A DNA stretch of 64,000 bases from Cannabis sativa (Eukaryota > Streptophyta > Magnoliopsida > Rosales > Cannabaceae). The stretch is from contig NC_083601.1 of assembly GCF_029168945.1 (NCBI RefSeq), positions 21,170,160 to 21,234,159 of the forward strand, given 5' to 3'. Positions 48,417-60,529 of this stretch are shown here, piece by piece; position 1 is the stretch's first letter, and every line of letters begins with the position of its first letter. A model generated the notes under the pieces. The model searched no databases. It was given only the letters and a program-made list of their open reading frames with translations, and had not been told where the DNA came from. Both the position numbers and the translations under genes were made by a program.

Positions 48417-51400
48417 ATGTCAGCGATCAACGCCACTAATGGTGAAGATCTCGCTCGCTACTTCCTCGATCGCTCTCGACTAAGCTTGGCTCGAGGTCTA
48501 TGCGACATGGACGAGGACGAAGAGGCTCCTACCGAGCTCAACACCATTAACAGCTCCGGTGGATTCCTTGTTGTCTCTCCCGATAAGCTTTCGGTGAAGT
48601 ACACTAATGTTAATCTTCACGGCCACGACGTCGGTGTCGTTCAGGGTAATAGACCGGCTCCGGTGAAACGGCTTGTTTACTATTTCGAGATTTTTGTTAA
48701 GGATGCCGGAACTAAGGGTCAAATCGCAATTGGTTTCACTAGCGAGAACTTCAAGATGCGGAGGCAGCCTGGGTGAGAATCGTATTTCTTTACTTTCGGT
48801 GTTGGTTGAATATTTGGTTTAATAATTTTGCTTTGGTTGATTGCCGGGAAAGTGAAGTGAGAAAAAGTGGGCTTCTGAGAATTTATTAATTGGGCTTATC
48901 CATGCTCATCGACGGAAATACTAATGCAAAGTTTTTGGTTTCGTTGTGATCAATGAGCTGATTATTGCAATCTTTTTGTTTTTGTTAATTTAAACTATTT
49001 GGTTCTGGGTTTGCGTGTAAAAATACTGTTTAGGTTTGTAGAGATTAGAGACATGGTTAACCTATTTTTTTATTACAGCAAGCCTATGTAGTTTCTTCAT
49101 GTATTTGGTCAATACTCTTTAGTTATTTGGACTAAATTTCAAAATAAACCGCAACACTAATGGAGCAAATTGATTGCTAAGTAGGAAAGTAGAACAGAAA
49201 AGGCAAACTCAAGAATTTGAGTTCAGCCCTTTGTGTTCATGAGGCGAATCTTTCTTTTAGTAGACAGTTCCTTGTATATATTGGTTATATTTCACTTTTT
49301 TGATGAACATATTTATTCGTAGATGGGAGGCAAACAGTTGTGGTTATCATGGAGATGATGGAAATCTTTATCGTGGACCAGGCAAGAGTGATGAATTTGG
49401 ACCGACGTACACTTCTGGTGATATAGTTGGGGGTGGTATTAACTATGCATCACAGGAATACTTTTTTACGTAAGTTAATTGATTTCTTAGTTCATTTATT
49501 CTGGAAGAGATTTTATTTGTCGAATTTGATTTTGGATGCATTTACCGTTTTGTTTGTTGTATTTTATTAACTGTTCTCTGCCTTAAAATTCTGTACTTCT
49601 CTTTTGTGTTGATGCCAGTAAAAATGGGGCTGTAGTAGGGACAGCTTTCAAGGAAGTGAAGGGTCCATTGTTTCCTACCATTGCTGTTCATAGTCAAAAT
49701 GAAGAGTAAGATAAGGCTTATCCTTTTTCAAATAATTAATCTTCTTATTGCTTGAAAGTAGTTAGTTTTTAATTACTACATATTTAGGAGATAAGTTTTA
49801 GATTTTGTTTGTGAATTTCAAATTCTGATTATGGTTTTTTTTTTTGTGTGTGTGGAATAATTCCTGGCAACTTCTTTTCTATGATTCTAGTTTTGGCTTG
49901 AAAGTAAGTTTTACCTTTTAACTAATAGGTTTTACGTGTGATCTTCCAGGTGTTAGAATTGTGGTTGAGTTGATGATTCTTTACATGCTATCCTGATGCA
50001 TTATTGCTTACCACATCACACATGCCATTTATTCGATCATAATTATTTTGCTAGTGCAAACGAGAATGATTTTCTTAAATACGTGTTTCCTTTGCAGAGT
50101 GCAGGTTAACTTTGGGCAGAAACCTTTTGCTTTTAATCTTAAGGCAAGAGATACTTTCTTTCCTCTGTTTTTTTTATTTCTATACCTTTATTCACGATAT
50201 GATCTAATCTACACAACTCAAGCGTGGTCCCTGAAAGAACTCCATGTTACTAAATGAGAATGTCTTGATTTAACGTCAAATTTTTATTTTCCTATAGACG
50301 TGTTTGTTGAGTATACAGATTTTCTTCTTGCTGTCTTCTTATTTGTAATCAAGTTCAGATTCAAGATGGTCTGCAAAGCGAAACAAAATCTGCCATATCT
50401 GATATAGTAGATTGCTCTCTAAGTTTGTAAATTGTGTTTTCCTTCTAATTTGATCATTGTTGTATGATTAGGAGTTTGAAGTACAAGAGAGGATGAAGCT
50501 ACAAATGACAGTTGATAAAATGTCTTTACCAACAAATGTTAGTCATGGGTAAGTTTACTCTAGCTCTTTTGAGTATGAACTAACCAGTATGTCCAGTTTT
50601 TTGTTTTAGGGCTCGTTTGGTATAACGTATAAGAGTCGTATTGTATTAAATAACAAGAATACTATGTTTGGATAAAACTTTGTATTGTATTAATTATTAC
50701 AACTATGAATTTCAATACAATGTGAATTATATTATTTAATACATAACAAATGATCTGTATTAGCTTATATAATAATATTTACAAAGGGTATGGGGTTAGG
50801 GACTCGGACTCGGTAGCAAACACGGACTTGACCTCGGACTGGGACCGGATCGAGACTTGGACTCGGATCCGGACCTCGGACACAAACCCAGACCCGACCT
50901 CGGACCTAGACCTGGATCACGACCCCAACTTGGACCCCGGACTAGGTCCAAGGTCGGGGTTTGGGGTTCTGGTTCGGGTCGGGGTTTGTGGCCGAGGCCG
51001 GAGATGGGATTCGGGTCTAGGATCGAGGTCGGGGTTGGGGTCAAGTTTGAAGTAAAGAAAGTATAATTTTACAATATCTATTAATGCAAATCAATGCCAA
51101 ACATTGTATTGTATTAAATAATATTAATACAACACAATACAAAACGGTATACTAAACGAGCTCTTAGTATTTACAATATCTGAGGACTTCAATGTTGAAG
51201 TGAAGCTCATCCATAATGTCCTCTATACATGTTAGTACTGAGTTTGACATTTGCATTTGCTAACCAGACTTGTGCGCTCATATTTGCAATATTATGGCTA
51301 TGAAGATACACTTCATTCTTTTGACACGGCTACTAAAAGTACTGTTCCTCCAATATACATAGCTCAAGAAAATGGGTTTGATGAGCATGATATAGTATAT

Positions 51401-53156
51401 GCATTGAGTCAGAGAAAGATTCTCAGACAGGTTTGTAACTACTTGGTGAATTTTGTCATATTTCTTAGCTGCTTATAATTGAATTGTTTGAAGTCATAAT
51501 AGTCAAGCTCTATTGACTTTGCCCTCATTCTCTTTCCCTTATATGTATAGTAGTATCCTATTCATGCTCATTCCCAGCACCCCCTCATTACAATAGCCCA
51601 TATACCTCATTATTTATTATATTCTACCCATATGTGGGGTCTAATAAATTGATATACTTACAGATAACAAACATAAAGTATATTATGAGGACTTATGAAG
51701 TGTGCTTTATTGAATTAAAAAAGGAAAAACAGTATCCACAGGTAATAGAGAGACCTGGTTCTCTCCTAGAGCCAAGGTTTGAAACACAACACCAAATATT
51801 AACTCCAGCACGCTCAGTCTTTCTATTTGTCCTATGAAACCTTCCCAAAGTAATCTGATTTTAGACAAATACACTTTCTAAAACCAGTCCCTATTATTCC
51901 CAAATAATACTCCAGTTAACATCACCTACGTCTTGCATTATACTAGGCCTATCATATGCAAGTACATGTATCATGGGATTTGATCACTATTCTTTAATAA
52001 TATACCTTCCATTTTGCAATTTTCTTTCCTTCGTAAAAATATATTGGTTTCTAATATGATATTGTTTTGATGTGCTTGTTTGAATGAAGCTAATTAGGAA
52101 TGGAGATATTGATGCTGCACTTGGAAAACTTCGTGAGTGGTATCCCCAGATTGTTCAGGTGACTTTATATTTTTGCTCCTTCATTGCAATATGCATCTTA
52201 CATTACAAAAGAGACTTACCACTTTTTTCATATCCATATTTCCAGCTGATGTAGTTCTGCAAATATAGTCTTACACAATGCATTTTCTTTTCCGATGAGA
52301 TATATTTACTTAGACTTGAATTTTGGACTACTTTCAATTATTGCTCACCCAGCCCACCCAAGAAATTGAGCTACTGCCATGTGGAACTATGTTGTGCATT
52401 AGGGCCATATGTTTCCAGGGGAGAATATTCTATTTTTCAGTCTTGTTCTGATTGGGTTATGGTGATCTTATCATTCATCATATGGTGATCATCGTGAATG
52501 GCATCTTAGCAGTAATTCTAATTGATTACTGAATGGAGTTCCTTGTTTTGCAGTTGTCATTACACTTTCATGTTGGATTCACTGATACATCTCACATTTT
52601 CTAATCCATGTTCTGATTGTGACACACCATATTGTTTCTAAACTTTGATTCTTTGCACTCTTTATTTGATGATTTTATGTCATTATTAACCTTATCAGAA
52701 TTTGTTAATTATAACGAGTCACTTTTTCTTTCTGCAGGATGATAAATCAGCAACTTGCTTTCTGCTTCACTGTCAAAAATTCATTGAATTAATTCGAGTA
52801 TGATTTTATTCTGTTGTCTTAAATACCTTGAATTTACTCTTACAGAAAGTCAAGTACTCTTTATCCTGATATTTTTGCAAATAAATAAATAAAGGTGTAT
52901 CACTGCATCTCTTGGATTCCTATTTCCTGTTTGCTGTTACTGTCACTTAAAATTAAATTGGGAACATGCATTGTCATTCTTTCGGGTCCATCTTATTTGT
53001 TTCTTCAAGTATATATTTATTCTCGTTGAGTGTAACTATGATAATTAGGTTGGAGCACTAGAGGAGGCTGTGAAATACGGAAGAATGGAATTGGCAAAAT
53101 ATTTTGAGTTCCCTGAGTTTGACGATCTAGTTAAGGTTAGCAAATTTTACTTGTTA

Positions 53157-53199
<43 letters not shown>

Positions 53200-53498
53200 A
53201 TAAAATCCTCATTTTGTAGGACTGTGTTGCTTTGTTGGCATATCAACGGCCACACGAGTCTTCAGTAGGGTACCTTCTCGAAGAGACACAACGTGAGGTT
53301 GTGGCCGACACTGTTAATGCAATGATCTTGTCAACGAATCCTAATATGAAAGATTCCCAAAGTTTCTTGCATTCGTACCTTGAGAGGCTACTCAGACAGT
53401 TGACTGCGTGCTGTTTGGAGAGAAGATCTTTAAATGGGGACCAAGGTGAAGCTTTCCATCTGCACAGCGTACTCGATAGTAATAAGGCCAAGTGCTAG
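48417..53498 (+). CDS. RANBPM: RanBPM-like protein (SPRY-LisH-CTLH-CRA)
   Basis: Homologue of Arabidopsis RanBPM, a scaffold of the plant GID/CTLH-type E3 ligase complex in nucleus and cytoplasm. Coding exons 48417-48772, 49323-49469, 49619-49705, 50098-50143, 50472-50548, 51268-51430, 52090-52158, 52738-52797, 53049-53135 and 53220-53498 join in frame to 456 codons plus stop; the Arabidopsis protein is about the same size. The SPRY domain covers about residues 60-205 (YYFEIFVKDAG, GYHGDDGNLY, YFFTKNG). LisH is about 238-270 (LVRSYLQYYGYEDTL), CTLH about 285-342, and CRA about 345-440. The start codon is the first ATG of the exon and gives MSAINATNGEDLA. No defect was seen. All introns are GT-AG except intron 4. 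Confidence 0.96.
50144..50471 (+). other. GC-AG intron of the RanBPM-like gene
   Basis: Exon 4 ends CTTAAG and the intron begins GCAAGA. Exon 5 opens with GAGTTTGAAG after TGATTAG. No GT near the border preserves the frame and the conserved NLK-EFE junction. Confidence 0.85.
50609..51163. mobile_element. Harbinger/Tourist-like MITE in intron 5 of the RanBPM-like gene
   Basis: 555 bp. Terminal inverted repeats are GGGCTCGTTTGGTATA on the left and, in complement, GAGCTCGTTTAGTATA on the right. They are flanked by TTA (50606-50608 and 51164-51166), the PIF/Harbinger target. AT-rich arms with ATTGTATTA repeats surround a GC-rich core. No transposase. Confidence 0.85.
50799..51050. repeat. GC-rich fold-back minisatellite core of the MITE
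   Basis: The left half repeats variants of GGACTCGGAC and GGACCTCGGAC. The right half, from about 50940, carries the complementary kind (GGTCCAAGGTCGGGGTTTG, GGGTCGGGGT). The core could therefore fold on itself as RNA or single-stranded DNA. Apparent Pro/Ser/Asp repeat reading frames on both strands are by-products. Confidence 0.8.
53160..53197. repeat. (CT)n microsatellite in the last intron of the RanBPM-like gene
   Basis: About 19 CT units upstream of the final acceptor ATTTTGTAG, replacing the usual mixed polypyrimidine tract. Confidence 0.93.
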
Positions 53499-54472
53499 CT
53501 GATCTTAATGCTCATCGCATACCATGTACACATGCACAGACGACCTTTCTTATTTTGTTGCCTATCTGACTGGATTCAGCGCTTAATTTGCTTTACCGAA
53601 TGCCCACTCGTACCTAGCCGATCTGAAGGAGTGTTGTACTCATCGTGAAGAATGTAAGCTTCGTAGTTCACCATTTTGAAGCCTCAGATCAAGAGATCTG
53701 GGAAATGTATGTACTGTAGAATTCTGCGTTATGATCTCTGGATTACCACAAGGACGTGTACAAAATCTGTTTGGGGAGCTACATTGGAAATGTGTTGGAA
53801 TCAAACTAAAATCGAAAAGATTGTATCCTTTCTGAATGAAAATGTGGGAACTAGAGGTCTTAAATCTGAATCTCCAGTTTTTTTAATTTTTTTTTTTGAT
53901 ATAGGAAATCAGTTTTAAATTTGTTTTGTTTGTTTGTTTCTTTTGTTGTTTTTGATGAAATTGCGTTATCTTAGACGTTATAGTTTTAATTGTTGATCAC
54001 TCCAAAAAAGAAATCATTTTCCATTAGGAAAACCCTGTTTCTCTCCCCAAACTGCCGAAGGTCATTCTTTTGTTAATAGTTTGACATTTTTTATTCCTTT
54101 CGGATTTTTGGATCTTGTGCTTTTCCGAATGTATTTTTTTTTTTTTTTTTTTGCTGAAGTTCCGACTGTATTTATTAAAAACAATATAATCAATATGTAT
54201 TTTGCTCTTAAATTTTATTATTTATAAGATTTTTCCACTGAATTGTTTAAAGATGTTATTATATATATAGAGCAAAACTATGGTAGGATTTAGTAAAAGT
54301 TTTCTACTGGTAGGGTATTTTTTTTAACTATTGATTTTACATCGTTTGGTTATTATGGTGTAAGATGTATACTTTTATGATACATTTAACTGTATGCAAT
54401 AAATTTTTTTTATTTTCTATAATAATATTTATTTAAAAATATTAGATATTAATATTTAGAAAAAGGACCATT
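53499..54472 (+). other. 3'UTR of the RanBPM-like gene and spacer
   Basis: The first 400 bases are mixed composition and probably the 3'UTR. AT-rich DNA with long T runs (for example 54127-54152) follows up to the solo LTR. No gene recognised. Confidence 0.55.
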
Positions 54473-56367
54473 TGTTGAAATTTATTTTAGATCTACTCAC
54501 AAGTATGTTGTTTAAACACCCTAAATATGAACTTTCTAAAACGATAAATTAAACACATATAAAGTTAAGAAAACTTTAAATTGATGCAGCAGAATTAATG
54601 TCTCCTTCCACTCAGATCTCTAACCCTTGTATCCTTTCTGTAGCAGAGTATAATCAAGATCTGAGCCCGAATGTCCTTCTTCTTCAAGTTTGATCCTTCA
54701 CAGTCAGTCTTCCAATCTATAATTTATTTACTGCTTGCTGTGTGTGGGCACTTACTCTTTCACTAGGGTCGAAATATATGAAGGGAAAAGAGAAGAGAGG
54801 GTTTCGGCCAGGTATAGAAAGTGAGGAAGGCTCAGTTTTTCTGAAGAGAGAAATTTCTGTCAGATTACTAATGAAAGCTTGTGAAAGCATGTGATTTGAC
54901 TGAGCCATCACTTTCTATTTATAGACAACTAATAGGTTTAGGTTAGGAATTATTTGGCATTAAAATAATGAAAATATTAATTTGAAAAACCAAGTGGCTG
55001 GCCATGGTGTTATAGTGGGCTCCACTTGATTTTACAGTTTTATCAAATTTTATCTCTATTTTCTCAAAAACGCCAATTTTCCAATTCTTACCTTTTAAAT
55101 GCCAAAACTAATTATTTAATAACTAAAATAGATTATTAAATAATATTGTCATTTAATTTAATTATTAATTAGACATATAAAGTCCATTAATAAATAAATA
55201 AACTTAGAAACTCTTTTCTTTACAATTTCACCCCTGCTTAGTGAAAATTCATAAAATTAGACATAGTTTAACTTTAGAATTATAATTGATTAATCACGAA
55301 TCAATTAATGAGTCTTACAAGCAGAATGTTCTCAACTAGAATGGGGACCATGGATCTATATGCTGAGCTTCCAATAAGTGAACCAAATTTACCAAGTAAA
55401 TTCCTACTTATTAATTCTTCGTTGAATCCACTCTTAGAACTTAGAATTGCACTCTCAGACTTATATAGAGCATATTGTATGTTCCACGATATCAATATCC
55501 TATCTCATTTAACCATTGTTATAATCTTATTGTGATTTAAAGATCCTCTATATAGATGATCTACATCGAGATGGGATTTCTTTACCGTTCTCACCCCTCA
55601 ATGTATTTTGCCCCTTAAAACACTTACCTACCTGTAAATGGTGTTTAGTGATCTAATAAATAGTCAGTTAAACAAGAGCTCATCCATTTACTTCTATTTG
55701 CTAAGCTCGAAGGGAATCATCACTTTACTTCTATACACCAGTAGAAGCTATAACTTCCATATTTATGTTCAGCACTCCCACTCAATCATACTATCATGTT
55801 CCCAAAATATATGTATCACCCTGACCCAAAAGTAGGCTTAACTAATAAATCAAAGAACATGAATAACACTCCTGAGTTGAGCCCAAGCATATCAGGATTT
55901 AGATTATTTTAATCTTAAGATCAACTACTGATATTGACTTGGAAAGATATATATAACGGTAAGTTTGTAATATCTTAACTTAGTTGCAATATCGGTCCAG
56001 TCCAATGTATACTCCATACATTCGAAACTAGTATACTTTACTAATGTCCTGGAAAGAACATAACACTTACTCCAAGTGTAAGTATACATCATCGTTGATT
56101 ATCACATTAGTGTAAACCCAATAACACTGATGAAACAGGGACTAAGTCTTTTGATTCATATGAACACAATCACATTCCACTGTGTTGACAATACTGTAAT
56201 TGTGAATAAACATATGATCTGGATTTAACTGATTCTGTGTGTAAACATAATAAACATATTTAAACCATTAGCATGTAGAATTCATGCAAACATCAATCAC
56301 TTCAAATTTCTTATATTGATAACTAATCAGATTGTAAAGAGTTTTATTTAGGGCATAAAACCCAACA
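54473..56367 (-). mobile_element. Solo LTR of the 1.9-kb Copia family
   Basis: 1895 bp reading TGTTGAAATT to AAACCCAACA. Matching blocks occur in order in the 58636-60529 LTR. The flanks CCATT (54468-54472) and CCCTT (56368-56372) are a 5-bp target duplication with one mismatch. There is no interior, so LTR-LTR recombination is likely. Confidence 0.85.
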
Positions 56368-57896
56368 CCCTTATAATTCTCTCTATTACAATATTGTTCA
56401 TCGATCTTTACAGCAAATCCCTCTCTACATCAGACTATTTCTTTGTAGCCAGCCCAATCGGACGGCGACCACACGGAGATCCCATGATGACCCCACGACA
56501 AACCAACAGAGACCCCACAGCTAACCCATTGCGAACCCACGAACCTGGTGTATAGTTTTGATTCGTCTTCAACTAGTTTTCGTCTTGTAATAACTCTATT
56601 TGCCCTTATGAAACACTAATGAGTGGCTTCGACAAACGAAAGTGTGACAAACGAATGTGTGTGAGTAGGATTGAAATCTCTGCAAACATATTTCTATGTT
56701 ACTTTATTAAAAAAAACTCAAAACCACTATTTGCACCTGATCTTTGTTTCTGCCTTTGCCACTCTCATTCTATCTATTCTTGATGTATGCTAATCGTGTA
56801 CCCTCACAAGAACACAACCACCCCCTTTCGTGAGTTGCGCCATCTGAGTTTGGCCTACAATGCCATTTTCTTAAACCAAATCCAGCTGTGTTAGAATATA
56901 AAGTAATAAATTTTGCAGTCAATTCTAAACTATCAAATACATGACCGACCAAATCTTCAGTTTTGAGAGCAAAAGAATTTATGAAGATACCAAACTTTGA
57001 AAAAAGGGAGCTCAAATCTTTCAAAAATGCAAGTGCATCTCATGCTAATTCCTTGGCCAAATGTGTGCCTCACCAACCTTTGTGCGCTAGAAAGATTGAA
57101 AAGTAATTATGGTCCCCAGCTACTACATGAGGATAATCTGCTACCTATGTTTCATAAAAATATATACTATAAAAAATTTCTTGACTTGTGATTGAACTAT
57201 TTTCTTCTCTATACCATGGGGTAAGAACTACTGGTCTTACAATAGAGTTTCCCTATATATATATATTTTAGCTTAGCTTTGAACGATTAGTAAAATCTCA
57301 GATTATGTTAAATTATTAAAAAAATTATCCTTAAAATTAGCTCAACAACAAACTGTATTTCTTCTTGGATCCTTTACACTAAGATTGGCCTTATCAAATA
57401 TATCTCTACTTGATTGCTTAATTCCTCATTTGTTGGTAGTGGTTTTTTGATCGACGATCTTAGATTTTGAGAAATATTCTCTCGGAGAAGCAATTCAGTA
57501 GAGTTTTGACAAGCTAGCGTGATCAAGAACGTGTATTCTGTTTGAATATTGGGGTCCTCTATTTATAGGTGGGAAAGTATGATGCACACTCTTCGGTCTT
57601 TTCGTCGATTATTGTTCTCCTACTTCCTTGCATGTTTTGTCGTTAACTCTATCTCTTGAGCCCAATCACTCAATTCTTGGTGAGCTTTGTTCTTCCCATG
57701 ATCCTCGACTTTTATTTTTGTTTTAATTAGACGATGTGTTTTTATCCTCTCCTACCATGTCATTAGTTAGTTTACTTTTGAAATTACTTTTATACCCTTT
57801 GGATTAATTTTAACTCTTACAATTGCTCTTTGATTCTATAATTTTTGAGCTCTTAATTATTATATCTGAGCTCAGATGTTGTGGAATCAGAACTAG
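56368..57896. other. Spacer with a FAR1-like remnant
   Basis: Apart from the FAR1-like piece, I see only AT-rich DNA and, at about 57420-57600, a stretch with TATTTATAGGTGGG that may be an LTR or promoter in reverse. No complete gene. Confidence 0.45.
56774..56950 (-). pseudogene. FAR1-related DNA-binding domain fragment
   Basis: The minus-strand frame includes VGHVFDSLELTAKFITLYS and AGFGLRKW and ends in GWLCSCEGTR. These correspond to the start and the first Cys of the FAR1-type zinc finger of plant FHY3/FAR1 proteins, themselves derived from MULE transposases. The His/Cys remainder and the rest of the protein are absent. It could be a transposon-carried or retrocopied piece. Confidence 0.55.
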
Positions 57897-58635
57897 GGGT
57901 GTTCATCCGATTCAATCTGTACTTTTTTGGTTAAACAACATTCAATCCGCACTAAGTGCGGATTTCATATTTTGGATCCAATCTGATCCGCATAACAGTT
58001 TAAATCCAATCCGCAATAGTGCGGATTGGATCGATTATTTTGGATCGGTTGCTTTTTTTTTTTATGATAAATTATTTAATATTTCATAGAAAAAAAATAA
58101 AAAAAGACAATTGTTTCTTAATCTTTAATAATAATCTATTTCCATCTCCATTTATATATAAATCAAACCAATATACATTTATGTATATACTTATCTTTAG
58201 ATTTAACACTAAAATATATATATGTATTCATTATTAAAATAAATAAGTTAGTATATATATTTAAATTTATGTATATGTGTCTATGTGAATAAGAATAATT
58301 TTTCTGGTGTTTTTTATTATAAAATAAATAAATTACACCAACTTAATATATTACTAAAAAAAGATTAAGAAATTAGAAGTTTGTGTCTTTTTTTAATATT
58401 ACTAGAAAATTAATATATATTATATATTATAATTTTTTAAAAAATATATATAATTAAGTGCGGATTGGATTGGATCAGTTACTTTTTGAGGTCGAACAAC
58501 ATCCAATCCGCACAAGTGTAGATTTTAGATTTTTCAATCCAATCCAATCCGCGCAAGTGCGGATATATCCGCATTTTACGGATTAGATTGGATTGAATCG
58601 TGCAGATTGGATTGGATCAGATACTTAGTGAACAC
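57897..58635. mobile_element. Fold-back repeat with GGATTGGATTGG-type ends
   Basis: The left part begins GGGGTGTTCATCCGATTC and the right part ends with TGAACAC. Between them both ends carry many complementary units (AATCCGCAC on one side, GTGCGGATTGG on the other) around an AT-rich centre. It looks like a non-autonomous inverted-repeat element. The right end directly abuts the LTR at 58636, which may have inserted in its terminal repeat. No target duplication seen. Confidence 0.5.
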
Positions 58636-60529
58636 TGTTGGAAATTATTTTACCAAGATCTTAGATCTACTCACAAGTATGTTTATTAACATCCTAAATA
58701 TGAACTTTCTAAAACGATAAATTAAAAACATATAAAGTTTAAGAAACCTTACATTGGGTGCAGCGGAATATAATGACTCCTTCCGTTCAGATATCTAGCC
58801 CTTGATTCCTTTCTGTAGCAGAGCATTATCAATATCTGAACCTGGATCTCTTTCTCTGAATCTTTGATGCTGAAACTCCTTTGCTGATGATCTTTCTTCA
58901 CGATCTTCCTCACTATGATTGAGGTATCACTTGATGTGTGTGGGCACTACTCAAACACTAAAGTAATTTCGAAATTTAAAGTAAGAAGAGAGAGAGTGGT
59001 CAGCTAAAGATAGGGAGAGAGAAGGCTCAGTTTTTCTGAATAGAAAAAAGTCAGAAGAAAAGTGTGTTTTTTCTGAAGCCTTCACTATCTATTTATAGCA
59101 TTTCACTAGGGTTAGATTTGAATTATATGGCATTAAAATAATGAAAAAATCAATTTAAAACACAACAATAGGTGGCCGGCCATACACTAATGGATTGGGC
59201 CTTGGGCTTTGCAATTTTGCAATTTTACCACCTTTTGTATCTGATTTTCTCAAAAATGCAAATTTCCTAATTCAATCATTTAAATGCCAATTCTAACTAT
59301 TTAATAACTATAAATAATTATTAAATAATATTGTCATTTATCATATTTATTAATTGAACCATACAAAGTATCATAATTAACAAATATGCCCCTATAAACT
59401 CTTTCTTTACAATTTCGCCCTTACTTAGTGAAAAATTCACAAATAGACATAGTCTAATTTGAGAATTATAATTGATTAATCAAAACCAATTACATGAGTC
59501 TTACAAGCAATATTATCTCAACTAGTGGGGGGACCATGGGTCTATTTAACCGAGCTTCCAATAAGTAGATCAAGAATTTAGCACTAAAATTCACTAACTT
59601 ATTAATTCTTCGTTGAATCCACGCATAGAACTTAGAATTGCACTCTCAGTATATAGAATGCTCTATATGTTCCACCATATAGGCACATCATTAGTTATCC
59701 ATTGTTATAATCCTAATGTGATCAATGATCCTCTATATGAATGATCTACACTGTAAAGAGATTAAATTACCGTTACACCCTACAATGTATTTATTCCTTA
59801 AAACACTTGACCCCGTATAAATGATATTTCAGCTTATGTGAAATGAGTACTCCACCATTTATGTTCGTTTGGTCAAGCTCGAAGGAGATCATCCTTTGCT
59901 TACTATTCGCCAGATAGAAGCTATAGATTCCATGTTTATGATAGCGCTCCCACTCAATTGCACTACTGTGTTCCCAAAAAGTACGTATCACCCTGACCAA
60001 AAGGTAGGCTTAACTAACAATTCAAGGAACACGAATAGCCTTTCAAGATTGAGCCTAATCATAACAGGATTAAGATCATTTGATCTAGGATCAACTAGGC
60101 GATATTGACTTGAATAGATTTTACGGTAAGTTTAATTAAATCTAAGTCAAAGTTCAATATCGGTCCCTTCCGATGCATACTCCATGCATCCAACCTGAGC
60201 TTTACTTTAACCAATGTTCTGGAAAGAACATAGTATTTCTCCAAATACAAGTAAACTCTTGTTGTAGATTATCATATCGCAAAACCCCGTGTCCGATAAA
60301 TCTAGGAAACTTTATTCACATAGTCATGTTTACTTTCCAATGTGTTGACGGCACAATAAACAGGATCAAGTATGTGAAAAGGGTTTCAGATGAATTTATA
60401 CATTATGTACATATAATCATGAAATAAATCATGTGAACCATGCAACATCAAATGTTATTTCTGATCTATATTAATAAGTAAATCTGATTATATTGAAATG
60501 AGTTTTATTTAGGGCATAAAGCCCAACAA
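58636..60529 (-). repeat. 3' LTR of a minus-strand Copia element
   Basis: 1894 bp reading TGTTGGAAAT to AAGCCCAACA. Right of it AACTCCCACTTG gives, on the minus strand, the polypurine tract CAAGTGGGAGTT in front of the LTR. It is almost the same length as the solo LTR at 54473. Confidence 0.88.

Noticed and set aside
50750..51066. Asp/Pro/Gly-rich repeat frames in three phases
   Set aside because: By-product of the GC-rich MITE core inside an intron.
54473..60529. The two 1.9-kb LTRs as the ends of one retrotransposon
   Set aside because: No Copia interior between them, and the polypurine tract is to the right of the second copy.
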